Assembly (NCBI GenBank): GCA_021442155.1
Contig: CM038218.1
Location: forward strand, 61,098,268-61,162,267
DNA length: 64,000 nt
Direction of reading: 5' to 3'
Source of the DNA: Cymbidium sinense
Lineage: Eukaryota; Streptophyta; Magnoliopsida; Asparagales; Orchidaceae
The notes under the pieces were generated by a model. The model searched no databases and had not been told where the DNA came from. It saw nothing but the letters and a program-made list of their open reading frames with translations. The position numbers and the translations under genes are program-made. The first letter of the stretch is position 1; every line of letters starts with the position of its first letter. Shown here piece after piece: positions 35,965 through 48,015 of the stretch.

Positions 35965-37477
35965 TTTCAATGGCTTATGGCTTGGTTCCAAGGGGTTGGA
36001 TCAATTTGACCCTTATAGGTCAAATTGGTCTAGAATGGGTTAGGTTGACCAATTGGTCAAATTTGCTCAAACCAAAGCTTGGGTCAAATTCAAATGATTT
36101 GAAGTTTCTTGGTTTAAGTGGTTTGAATCAATTTGGCTTAGATTTGATTTTGGCTCATTTGGATTCATGTAGGTCAAATGGGTCAAGTTGACCAATTTGA
36201 CCAAATTGGTCAAGTTGACCAATTTGATCAAATTGGTCAAATTGGCTTGGGTTATGAGTTGATTCATGTTCAATTGGTTAATTAAAAATGATTGTAAGCT
36301 TTGGTTTGAATTATTTTGGATTTAATTTGGATTTAGATTAATTTGACCCTTTAGGTCAATTTGGGCTAAGTAGATCAATTGAGTTTAATTAATACAATTA
36401 GGTTAATTTGGCTTTGGTCAAGTTCAATAATCAATTTGGAATGAACCTGAGCCATTGGATGCAATCAATTTGAGTTAGATAATGATTTGACCTATTTTTG
36501 GTCTTTTAGGTCAAATTAGGTCAACTTGGGTCAAAAGGCCAATTAGGTTGGGCTTGGCTCAATTGGTGGTCAAGTTATGTTCAATTGTTGATCATAGGTT
36601 GGTGCGAATCAATTGTTTCAATTAGTTTATTGTAGGATGAATTTTGGCTAGCTTGGGTTCATATATGGGTTAAGGGGTTGACTTGGTCAAATGACCAAGT
36701 TGACTTGGTTTGACCCAATTTATGATAATTGATCATTTCAATGGCTTATGGCTTGGTTCCAAGGGGTTGGATCAATTTGACCCTTATAGGTCAAATTGGT
36801 CTAGAATGGGTTAGGTTGACCAATTGGTCAAATTTGCTCAAACCAAAGCTTGGGTCAAATTCAAATGATTTGAAGTTTCTTGGTTTAAGTGGTTTGAATC
36901 AATTTGGCTTTGCTCATTTGGATTCATGTAGGTCAAATGTTGACCAATTTGACCAAATTGGTCAAGTTGACCAATTTGATCAAATTGGTCAAATTGGCTT
37001 GGGTTATGAGTTGATTCATGTTCAATTGGTTAATTAAAAATAATTGTAAGCTTTGGTTTGAATTATTTTGGATTTAATTTAGATTTAGATTAATTTGACC
37101 ATTTAGGTCAATTTGGGCTAAGTAGATCAATTGGGCCTAATTAATAAAATTGGGTTTAATTTGGCTTTGGTCAAGTTCAATAATCAATTTAGAATGAACC
37201 TGAGCCATTGGTTGCAATCAATTTGAGTTAGATAATGATTTGACCTATTTTGATCTTTTAGGTCAAATTGGGTCAACTTGGGTCAAAGGGCCAATTAGGT
37301 TGGGCTTGGCTCAATTGGTGGTCAAGTTATGTTCAATTATTGATCATATGTTGGTGTGAATCAATGGTTTTAATTGATTTATTATAGGATGAATTTTGGC
37401 TAGCTTGGGTTCATATGGGTTAAGTTGACTTGGTCAAATGACCAAGTTGACTTTTGAAATTTATGATAATTGATCAT
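35965..37477. repeat. 771-bp tandem duplication within the LTR
   Basis: TTTCAATGGCTTATGGCTTG starts both copies, at 35965 and 36736. The copies stay nearly identical for most of their length (ORFs 35955-36191 and 36729-37037 share 50+ residues), far closer than the LTR copies are to each other. The second copy has small deletions near 36912 and 37450. It ends with AATTTATGATAATTGATCAT. Confidence 0.85.
36160..36250. repeat. Short palindromic GGTCAA/TTGACC cluster
   Basis: At least eight GGTCAA or TTGACC units lie within about 80 bp, alternating in strand and separated by AAT or AGT. The repeat copy is at 36930-37000. Confidence 0.8.
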
Positions 37478-38497
37478 GCTAAGGTGATCATCAATCATGA
37501 TGGGAGATTTTGATGGGCTTGGTTCAATCCAATTTGGATGATTAGAACTTGGCTCAAATAAGTCCTTTAGCTCACTTTGGATGAACCTAAGTGGGTTTAG
37601 TTGGCTTAATTTTGAGTTAATTTGGGTTTAGTTTGGTTTATATATGGGTTTAGGATGGATTTATAAATTTGATTGCAATTTGTTTAGACTTGAATGGGTT
37701 TTGATTCATTTGAGAATTTCAAGCCAAATGGGATAACTTGGGTTTGTTTGAACTGATTTGATTTGGTTAGGGTGATTGTAGGTGTCATTTATATTTGTGA
37801 ACATGATTGAAGATATGATTGATCCATGAGAAAATCAATTGAATTTGGGGTTTGGATTGAAAGAATTTGGCTAAGTCTATGGAGTTGGACTACGTGGCTT
37901 AGGAAGGGTTTGGGTGAGATTTTGGATTTGGCTTTGGGCACTTGAATGTATATTTGATTTATATTTGGTAATATGATTGAATATATGATTGCTTTATGAG
38001 CAAATAAATTGATTTTGGATTGAATTGGAGGGTAATTTGGCTAAGTCGTGTGATGGGTTCATAGGACTTAGAGAAGGGTTTGATTTATTTTTATTTAGTT
38101 TTGTTGATTTAAATGTACACTTGATTTATATTTGTGGAGATGATTGAACATATGATTGATTTATGAGAAAATCAATTGAGTTTGAATTGATTTGAAGGCA
38201 AATTTGGCTAAGCTCATGTGATGGATTCATAGAGCTTAGAGAAGAGTTTGATCTAGTTTATTTTAGTTTTTGGTCCTTTGATTTGATAGGTTGGTTTTAA
38301 GTCATGGGATATGTAGATCAACCTAATCTCTAAGGCATAACCTAATCCTATGGTTAACACTTCTAAGTTTATAGGCTTAAGTTAAATGTTTACTTAATTA
38401 CTAGAAGTATCTTACGACTAAGAAAATCTTAATATCTAGAAGAGTTATGGATCTATGATGAGGAGATTGAGTCCTCACTCTAAAAGTGAGGTTAACA

Positions 38498-39277
38498 ATT
38501 ATGATGGAGGATATTTATTTGCATGATTTTTTTCTCCATTTAAAAAGTTGCTAGCATCACTAGAGTAGTTGCAGTTGAATTGAGTGATGATAGTTGCAGA
38601 CATGTCAAGGCAAAAATATAAAATATTCTAGAGTTTGAGGATAGTACAAAGATGAGATAAAAGGGTGATTTCAGGCTGATGATTGCTATTACTATGAAAA
38701 AAAGGAGAGAGTGAGTGAAGATCCTTAAGCTAGTTTGATGGTTTGCTCTTTATTCAGATGGGTCAAAAATCTTAAATTGATAAACATTTTGTAGGGTTGA
38801 AATGTCTTAGTTTAATATCATGTTAGTTTCCTCCATATCTTGTTCTTAATTCAACCAGCCTATGAAGATGTACCTGCCAAGCTAGACTTTAAACTTATTG
38901 TGACATGCTAGACTCTGATGAGTGTGCAAATTGAATTTTTACATTATAGTCATCGAGTGAAAAGTCAGTAAATCACCTTTATGCTATGTTTTATCTTATT
39001 ATTATGCTATAAAATAAAAGATGCCTTTGTAATATATAAAAATGTTTTATAGTTGAAAATTTACTTCTCAATTAAATTCAATTCAACATATCCTCGTTCA
39101 AAATTTCTCAAACTATTAGGCCTGATTTAATTTCAATGCACACATTTTTTTAATAGTAATACTACAATATGTTAATAAAGATTGTTTTTTTATGATAAAA
39201 AGTCAATAATTTTATGTTACTTCTCATCAGAATCGTGTTTATGAAGGCTGACATATTAATTTTGTATAAAAGTTCAG

Positions 39278-39326
<49 letters not shown>

Positions 39327-40040
39327 TATTGGGTTGTATTACTTATAAAAAAATATAAGACCTTTGAAATGAGTCTATTATTTGAGTTCTTATTCTTTCA
39401 CATGATTAAAATAGTTGTTATTCTCACACCAATGCATGAATGAACGAATTGAAATTAAGAAAAATTAATTCTTCAGATTCGTAAATTCAAATCACTAATA
39501 AGTCTAAAAGAAAAATAATAATAATTTACTATATTAGAAAAAGTGATCAATGGAGAGTTAATCTAAACGAGGGATGAGATTTATTAAAGCATTTCTAGAA
39601 TCGTTGAACAAAGTAATTTGATTGAGCCATTTGAACTTTGTAACAAAATTAATGGGACCAAAAGAGTGTTGTTCTCAGTCTAAATGGATCCATAATTCAA
39701 AAGTATAGTTAATAACATCATGACATCACTTGAGAGATCAAATAATATTTGAATTTTTAGCATCTAGATGGGATAAATTCAACAAATTTTAAATCATTAT
39801 TTTTAATATCATTATGATATTAAGGTGTTGAAAAAAATATTACATGCTCAATAGGATCTAATAAAATAATTTAATTTTGATTTTAAATGATCAAATTACT
39901 TTTTTCTAGAAATATATAAATAGATCTTTTTTTTTTTTTACATATTTATAGAGGTTCCAACAATAACTTTAAAAGAAGAAATTCTGGGGATGATTATTTA
40001 AAACTTATAAGCAGTCAATGTCTATAGGTAACACCAAGAT
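38498..40040. other. AT-rich intergenic DNA, no gene seen
   Basis: No ORF of interest, RNA gene or recognised transposon. It contains an (ATT)n microsatellite at 39279-39327. Confidence 0.6.
39279..39327. repeat. (ATT)n microsatellite
   Basis: About sixteen uninterrupted ATT units. Confidence 0.95.
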
Positions 40041-40044
40041 TTAT

Positions 40045-40485
40045 GCTTATCAGAGACACCAACATTGATACAAAACCTTGCCAATAATATTAACGCTCAC
40101 TACGAACACTAATAGTGATGCTCACCATTGATAAGGTCAATATATGATGGCTTGCGACTTTAATGTCAAAAACTAATGCAGACACCAACACTAATACTTG
40201 ATTCCAACACTAATGTTGATGCCAACCATCGATGTTGATTCTCGCCAATAAGTTTGATGTAAGTTGTTGGCACAAATGTTGATTCCTATTATTAGTAATG
40301 AGGTAAATGATTGATGTTGACACAACTTCGATGGCATGTAATGTTATCAACTTCTATGCTCCATATCAATACTAACATCAATGCTTCCCATTGGCACATA
40401 CATTAATACACATAATTGACACCAACATTAATACCCAATGTTAGTATGAACACCAATTCATATTATTGACAATAATGTGGAAGCT
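40045..40485. repeat. Degenerate minisatellite-like stretch
   Basis: Variants of ACACCAACACTAATGTTGATGCC recur on both strands about every 20-35 bp, with many partial copies (AACATTGATAC, ACTAATGCAGACACC, GACACCAACATTAATACC). No frame is open throughout. The composition differs from the flanking AT-rich DNA. Confidence 0.55.
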
Positions 40486-43400
40486 TGCCACTATAACTAC
40501 TATTGAATAATGTGAACAATTCCTAAAATAAGTTTTTGCTTGGGTGCCTTAAAATTATCAATTACATTAAAAATTACATTTATTGGATAATAATTTCTTA
40601 CAACCCCAAAACTCATAAATAAATGTCAACGGTGATTATGCTTTGACTCCGAGTTGACTTGTCCGGCAACAACTTTGTCAGAGTTCACACTTTCATGCGA
40701 AGAAATTTGAACGATGACAACATCCAACCGGCAACGCTATTTTAGACCGTCTTTAGTCAAATCTTTTGTGAGGTTTGATCAAATGATAGTTATAATATAT
40801 ACATAACCTTTAAATTTAATTGCATGAAAAGACTGATTCAGCCAATAAAAAAAACTATTAATATTGATTTTGCTTCTTTAAAACATAATATTTAAAACAT
40901 TTGAAACTACCTTAAAATTAATATAATATTAATTATTTATATATCATTTTAAAATAGGTTAAAAATTTTTTAGACTTATTTTTGAATAATTTTATATCAA
41001 AATATTATAGAATAAATTTTTTTTCCTATATTTTCTTGAGAATGTTAAAATATCAGCTTTGAAAGGATGTTCTATCCCAAAGCTCAATGGAACACTCCTC
41101 TCAACTTAATTTGTTGAAAGTCATACATATATTATAATCTTCAATCGAGTTAGACCCACACCTATTTGTCTATTATGCATGATTTATGCTCGGGGGCATA
41201 TGTGACAAGCTTCAATTAATGAGCAGCTCACAAAAGATAAATATTAATTTATTTATATAGCTTTCTTTGACTTTTGATTTTTGACTTTCCATAGGATTGT
41301 AATCAAGATGATCCAAAAAAGTCAAGTAGTGATATTATAAGTTTGAATTTGACGAAAACACAAACTTTCAAATATATTTTAGATTTGATTAACTTAGAAC
41401 TAATAACGGCTGATTAATTTGTATTAATCAGATCAGCACTTAATAAATCAATAAATAGGCATATAAAAATGAGTATTAAATAAATTATCATGTGATTATC
41501 CTACTAATTAATAATTTTATAATATTAAATGATCAAATAAATCAATAACTTTGAAATTAATATCTGATTATTTGACGGTGATTAAATATGCAATAATTAA
41601 AACAAGATAATAATAATAATATTTAAAATGAACCAAATAAAGAATGGTTGTATTAAAGCCATAAGGAGGAGAGGCTTCTAAATAGTTGGGCTAAATAGAT
41701 GTCATATGAGTTATTAGCTACAATGAAATAGTGACATATTAGAGAAGATGTGTTAGTAGCTATTACAACATAATTGTTATAAGAAAGATGAGAAAGCGAA
41801 GATGCAATCACTCTAATATAAGTGCGCTTTGATTATTAATGATTTTGGAGAAGACGTGTCGAGGAATAAGATTGAGCGCTCATAAAATGTGCTCATAAAC
41901 GCATCGACTACTAACGAACTACGAAAAAGATGTGTTCATCTCGAAGACTCAGACACGAGTCGGCAATCTCAAGTGATTTGAATGTGGAGATTGAAAGTGA
42001 TGAAAGGTGAAATGATATGTGAAAATTGGTCATAAAAGAAGTGTAAAATAACAAATGATTAATTAAAATAAAATCAAGATTTAAATTTCTAAATTGATTT
42101 TTACAGTTTTTATACTCTAATGTGTTCAATTATTAACAGTATGTATATCGGAATATTTTCATTCATATTTTTCTCCCTCCGGTAATGTCTAATTCTAACC
42201 TAAAAATCGTGTAATAATTTGATAAAAATTATAAGGCAATTGCCTGTGGTGAAATAACGCTCCACGTCACCCTCATCCAACTGAGAGTTAAAACTGAAAA
42301 GAACTACGGACCAATTAGTGAGAACTACTGTGCTTGAGACACATGTCAATTCGTTATTGGCTGCTTCTCTCACGTAGCGTTTCGATGAGGCCGCGTCAGC
42401 GTCACTTTTGTACGCGAACAGTGCAAGCAGGCAGTGCACAATGTTCTTAATAATAAATATCAACAAAGACAAATTGTTTTTTATTCAAATATATATAATG
42501 TTATGTACTTATAAATAAAATACACAGTTATGTTTTACTACTCACTTGAATGCATAATTGTATGTCTTTGATTAAATAAAGAGATGAACATTTGTACCTT
42601 TAAAAATAAATAATTACATACGTTATCCACACTTAATATTTTTTAACAATAAAAATTTGAGTAAAAATACCACTCAAAATTTTAACAATAAATCTTATGA
42701 ATATTTAATTTTTTTTAAATATTATATTTACATAAAAATATTTAGAGATAAATTATGGAAATAGATTTAAGATAATCAGGGCAAAATTTTGAACATAGAA
42801 GAATAATAAAAGAAAACACAGATTTAACGTAAAAAAAAAATCCGAAAACTAAAAAATTATGGAGCTACTCCATATCAAGAAATTCATTATTATGAAAAAT
42901 AAAAAAATATAATATTATTTACATTTCACTCAAATCTCTTCACACTTTTTACATTCTAAAGCATACTCTATTCACTTCTTCTCAAAAGAAAAATAAAAAA
43001 TGATATAAAAAACTGTCTATTTTGTGGGCCACGATGCTATTGTTGCAATATCAAACGCTAACTTCTCTGTTTTGTAAAATAAGTGCTCGAGTCATAGCTC
43101 TGCGGCATTGACTTCTCTTTTTTTTATGCAAATCCACAGATTTTGGTGTCGTCTGTCTCTAAAGCAAAAACCTTCATGTCATAGTGCCAAGATGTTATAC
43201 ACCTACAAAAAAATTTTGTCGTGCCCATTGACACCCTCAACGAGCTCACCTTCGACTTCAGCCGATAAAATTGAGAACTCTTAAGTCAATAGTACATCTT
43301 CGATTAATTGACATAATTAAGCTTCACATAATATCACAAAAAAAAATATTAGACATATATTAATCAAAATATTAAACGAACAAAATGTCGTAATTTTTTC

Positions 43401-44492
43401 AAAATATAGAGTAGATGGTGCGAGTAGAACTAAAATTCATTTGATAACAACTTTCAATTTTACAATTTTGCATCAACTAAATTAACTAGTTTGAAAGAAT
43501 TTATGACTCTATGATTAAAAATAAATATATATTATTTAAATTTATATATTTTACTTACATATTTTATTTTATATCACTTATCATAAAACGTTAACCTTCT
43601 TTAAGATATAAATTAGATGATGCAAGAAGAATCTAAATTCATCAATTAGTCAAAAATTTTAAATTGTTTATTGACTAAATTAATTTGGCTTGAAAGGATT
43701 TATATTTTAACATATAAAAAAATTTATTTTTTAAAATCCAGAAATTTTCAATTTCTTTATTTATGTTTGAGAGACATTTTAAATAGGAATTGCGTTTGAA
43801 TGATATCAGATTAAGGCTTCGTTTGACCAAGCTTTTTGGATGCTTAAAAATCTGGTTTAAAAGTATTTACAGAAAAACTATCATTCTGTATATCTTGGCT
43901 GAAAAGTTTAGGTTCACTGTTTGAATAAAAATATGAAATAATTAGTAGGCAAAATTTTCTAAGATCTTGATAGTATATAAGAAAAAAAAATTAAACTAAT
44001 CAAGACTGATCATCTTATCATCTTATCAAATTTTATTTTGAATAAATACAAGATAAAATAATTTATAAATGTTATCATCCCATTTCCTTCAAAATTTATA
44101 AAGAAATACAAATTTTGATTATTTAAGCTTTCAAGAAGATAAATTTTTTTAAGTTAAGTGGATCTTATATCCCAATTCCTATAACATTTAAGGTTTTTGT
44201 AAGCATTGGGGAGCCTAAACATAAAAGAAAACATATATTTGATTGTCATCAAGGAGATGTAGGATTTTTAAACTTAAGGGAACCTAGAGCTAAAAGAAAA
44301 TCTTACAAGTTGTTATGAACGTGCAATAAGATTTTCAAAGCTCAAAGGATCCCAATGTTAGAAGAGTTCTAACAAGTGATATCATCAAAGTTCTGACATA
44401 AGGATCCTCATCAAAATACAGCATGCCATCCAAGAAATCTCAGAGATCTGTATTTGGTGTCTTTGTCAAACAAGTGCATAAAAGTTAATAGC
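40486..44492. other. AT-rich intergenic DNA, no gene seen
   Basis: Isolated GC-richer patches (40630-40760, 42240-42440, 43020-43260) have no conserved frame. ORFs at 41911-42129 and 42200-42472 lack recognisable domains and are probably chance. A phrase GGCTTCGTTTGACCAAGCTTTTTGG near 43815 resembles a hAT-like MITE end without a visible partner. Confidence 0.5.
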
Positions 44493-44506
44493 TATATATG
44501 TATGTA

Positions 44507-44582
<76 letters not shown>
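44493..44582. repeat. (TA)n microsatellite with TATG interruptions
   Basis: Alternating TA with a few TATG units for about 90 bp. The ORF 44466-44666 is created by it. Confidence 0.95.
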
Positions 44583-44585
<3 letters not shown>

Positions 44586-44988
44586 AGAGAAAGTGATATA
44601 AGCCCTATAATAAAGTCTAACACATAAACATATAGACCTGATAAGTCTAACATATAACTTGACCAAAAATTTAATTATGATATGTGATCCATTTTTTCCT
44701 TAACAAATAAGTAGTGATTTAAGATCAATTTTATTTTATTTATATTTTAATTTAATATAAAATATAATAGATACTAGCAGTTATGATTTATTTTAAAAAA
44801 TATATTAAAAAAATACTTAAACACATATTACATAAATATAATTTAAAATAGCTATTTGCTTGCTGGCTGGGAGCTATATGAGCGGTAACGCTCACGTATC
44901 GTGGATCTAATTTAACGAATATCTTTGTCTCCGGCGGATGCCTAAAATATAAAATATAATTTATCTCACATAAATTTTAAATTTTTAG

Positions 44989-44990
<2 letters not shown>

Positions 44991-45040
<50 letters not shown>
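44991..45040. repeat. (AT)n microsatellite
   Basis: About 25 uninterrupted AT units. Confidence 0.95.
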
Positions 45041-45043
<3 letters not shown>

Positions 45044-45157
45044 TTTATGATTATATTTGGTCCACATCTTTTAAAAAAAATCTTATCAAAAGCTTTTGAC
45101 TTATCAGCACACCATTGGCTCAAGCTTAACTAATCAAACACCCACATAGAGAGAGAG

Positions 45158-45197
<40 letters not shown>

Positions 45198-45440
45198 AAT
45201 AAGAATGATTGGGGGGAAGGCAACATGGTGGAATGATGATCGGAGCTTTATTTCTTTCTTTAGAAGGAGAATAAAAAAAATTATTGCGAGGTGGTTGCTA
45301 ATTTTATTTTATTTTATTTGGATGGCCACAAAGCAGTACACATTGTCTTCGACAACTCAGCATATATGGTGAAGGTGCTGTTGGGGTTCTTTACAGCACA
45401 ATGTGTCGGACCAAAAATCGCTGGATCCACCCACTAATTC

Positions 45441-45471
<31 letters not shown>

Positions 45472-46235
45472 TGGGTGCCTATCAGAGCTAAAGTTGACGT
45501 TGCTTTCAGCCATTTTGACAATTGGCATTTGGGGGAGGGGGAAAAAGGATGCGATAATAACCAATTCTTACGACAAATTTTTTTTTTAAACGGCTATTCA
45601 CTTTAATTATTGCATATTTAAATTTATATATCACATCATATCTTTATGTGATAGTTAATGTGATTTTCTTATTATCATATATTTAATCCTCCAGCATCAT
45701 TTTGTGTGGCCTACAAGATTTTATTCTTATTATTTCTAGTTGGGGGTGAAATTAACCTCAATTTTTAAAAGAGACAAATTTATATATTATAATAAAAATA
45801 AATATAAAAAAAATTTAAGTGAGAGTAAATGACTAATTTGACTACGTCATGAGAAATTATAAAATTCTGACAGGATAATAATAGTTAGATTTAGGCAAGA
45901 ACATGATAATAATGTCGACCACCATATAATACTATTCACACTAATATCATCAAATTGTTCATAATCACTACTATAAACATATGACATAATTCAATTATGT
46001 TATATAATATTAATGACTTCTCCAAGTTTAAATTAGATTGTCTTGTTATAATCCAAGATTTTGAATAATAAAAACTATTTTAACTAGGCTATAACTTATA
46101 TATTTTTTCTTCAATGTTTTCATATAAAAAAAATCAAGTCTCTTATGCATTATATTCATCTTTCTCATATGCAAAATCTTCTTTGAAACTTATGCAGATA
46201 AATTTTCTTTTGCTTTTTTAGAACTATATATATTT
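45041..46235. other. Intergenic DNA with two (GA)n runs
   Basis: GA runs lie at 45148-45194 and 45441-45468. The ORFs over the second run (45401-45606) are caused by it. No gene or transposon is recognised. Confidence 0.6.
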
Positions 46236-46472
46236 ACCTGTTTTTTTTGACTTTTTTTTTCAAAAAAAATATAAAAAAATTTAGTGAAAAGTTATTTTTG
46301 ACAACTAGAGTTGCTAAAGTGTGGTGGCTGTGAGAAAGTTAGTATTTGAATTTTTTAAAAAAATAAAATATTTGTAAACTCATAATAACTTTTTAAAAAG
46401 TTGTTTGCTCCACAATAGCTTTATAACCAATTTTTTAAAAAAGCTACATTTGCCCCAAACAAATCCTAAGAC
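46236..46472. mobile_element. hAT-like MITE copy 1
   Basis: This ~235-bp AT-rich element matches the reverse complement of the one in TPLATE intron 2 (56264-56556). Shared order: a TTTGAC/TTTTTCAAAAAA start, GTGAAAAGTT, AGAGT/AGAGC-TGTTA-like core, AAGTGTGGTGG, AAATATTTGTAA, AACTTTTTAAAAAGTTG, CCACAATAG, ATAACCA and an end with CCCAAACAAATCCTAAG. The CCCAAAC...CCTAAG terminus resembles the CCCAAACGCACCCTAAG end of the other copy, a pattern common in plant hAT MITEs. Non-coding. Confidence 0.6.
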
Positions 46473-47215
46473 AATAAATTCACTCTATCTACATAATAAT
46501 ATTCCAATACAAAATAAATATAAGATATATGTATATATGTATATATTTATATATATACTTACTTTTTTATGCATAAAATGATGTATTTGACTTACAAAAA
46601 TAATAATAATGATATTTTTGAAGTAATATTACAGACTTAAAAGCTATTTATACAAATACTAAAATTTAGATATTAGATATATAAATATATAAGAATTGTG
46701 TATTTGGTAAATCATCTTAATAAATAATATCAATTTATAAAGAGACTTAAATGGAGAGTCGTTATCATCAATCATTATCATTAGGAGGCTAATCTTTTAT
46801 TTTAGCTAATTAGCTAGTGATTATCAAAAGGTGTTAATTACGTGGTGTCAATGATTATGCTTGTTTAGTGCTACACATACTGCTTAATGATAGGCTTTTT
46901 GATACTTTATTAGAAATAGGAGCGGAGCACTGGTACTCCCCTATCGAGAAAACATTTAGAACAAAACTAGTTCTAGCTGCAGAATATTATATATACTACT
47001 TTATGATTGATTTTCCTTCACATTCAAATTGCAGGAAAATGTCTTTTATTATATATAATTATTTCATTTAGAGAAAAAACAGCAGAGAGATGAAGGCTGC
47101 AAAACCAAGTTTACGTTCTGAATTAGAATATGCTAATATTATGGAGGAATGTTCCCCTTAGTTTTCTTTTAATAGGCACAGTGTGAAGATTGGGCTGAAA
47201 AGCTTCTGATGTGCT

Positions 47216-47435
47216 AAGAATGCCTACATTATCCACCTCCTTAGCACAGGAGGGTTAACGCTGAGTGACTCTGGCCAAGATTCGATTCCCCTTCGAGGCA
47301 CTACCTTAACGGGTGAAAATAAGCAGCTCTGTGTTGCCGTGTTCTCGGGGATTAGTCGTCTCAAGTCACACGTATAAATGGGTGGGATTAGACACATGCT
47401 ACCAAAAAAAAAAAAAAAAAAAGAATGCCTACATT
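47216..47435 (+). mobile_element. tRNA-derived SINE with 15-bp target-site duplications
   Basis: A ~190-bp element (47231-47420) is flanked by exact copies of AAGAATGCCTACATT at 47216-47230 and 47421-47435. It has an A box TAGCACAGGAGG at 47242-47253 and a B box GATTCGATTCC at 47279-47289, the tRNA-like RNA polymerase III internal promoter. It ends with a 17-nt A tail after CATGCTACC. The GC-richer body contrasts with its surroundings. It is not autonomous and would depend on LINE enzymes; the RTE LINEs in this window are one possible partner type. The ORF across it (47313-47501) is chance. Perfect duplications imply a fairly recent insertion. Confidence 0.88.
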
Positions 47436-47959
47436 GGATTGCAACAAGAAATAGCTACAATAAATCAAGTTAGGGACAGCATGATGCAGGGACGAAACTA
47501 GCTTTTTTTTTCAAGATAAAATCATTAAATAATTAAATAACATAATAATAATGATAATAAATAATAATAATAAATAGTTATTAAAATAAAAAAAATACAT
47601 GAAATTAGTGTTTTAGAGAAAAATATAAATAATTAGTAAAATAATACATCCAAATTTATAAGAAAAAAATAGAATTATACAAGAATATTAAAATTACAAA
47701 CTAGTTCATTGAGAGTAAGGAGCTAAATGGAGTTTTTTTTTAGGGTTTATCAGACAAAAATGCAAATTAAGGGTGAGTAAATTCTAAAAATTAATATTTT
47801 TTAATGGAAAAGAGAATTTGAGGGTGGGGAATCAATGGTTTGGATCAAACAAAAAATTTATAAAACATTAAAAATTAGGTAAATTAGGAAGTTTAAGTGA
47901 TTTCTTATAAGTAAAATCTAAAATTATTAATTTTCATAATTTTTTAATATATATATATA

Positions 47960-48015
<56 letters not shown>

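Larger units (their letters stand above)
33842..38497 (-). repeat. Third LTR copy, 5' part only
   Basis: The stretch matches 5' LTR positions about 27430 to 31589 in the same orientation and ends with GAGGTTAACA at 38497, the LTR 5' tip. It starts next to the precise 3' tip of the inverted fragment, so an LTR end has been joined to an internal LTR site. It holds the GC-rich patch with CACGTGG (34690-34700), a GGTCAA block and a 771-bp tandem duplication. ORFs 34962-35920 are chance or relics; none has a known domain. Confidence 0.75.

Noticed and set aside
42200..42472. 90-residue ORF in a GC-richer intergenic patch
   Set aside because: No recognisable motif, no neighbouring exon or promoter evidence; treated as chance.
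44393..44460. GTGATATCATCAAAG as a copia primer site
   Set aside because: Only weakly like TGGTATCAGAGC, and no LTR pair or pol sequence nearby.
44862..44940. Short hairpin GAGCGGTAACGCTC as an RNA gene or terminator
   Set aside because: One small stem without conservation or flanking promoter; nothing supports a function.
47279..47289. B box as part of a true tRNA gene
   Set aside because: No cloverleaf can be formed and the A tail plus target duplications show a SINE.
39279..48012. Array-like simple repeats as possible CRISPR or functional arrays
   Set aside because: They are mono-, di- and trinucleotide microsatellites in a plant genome, without spacers.
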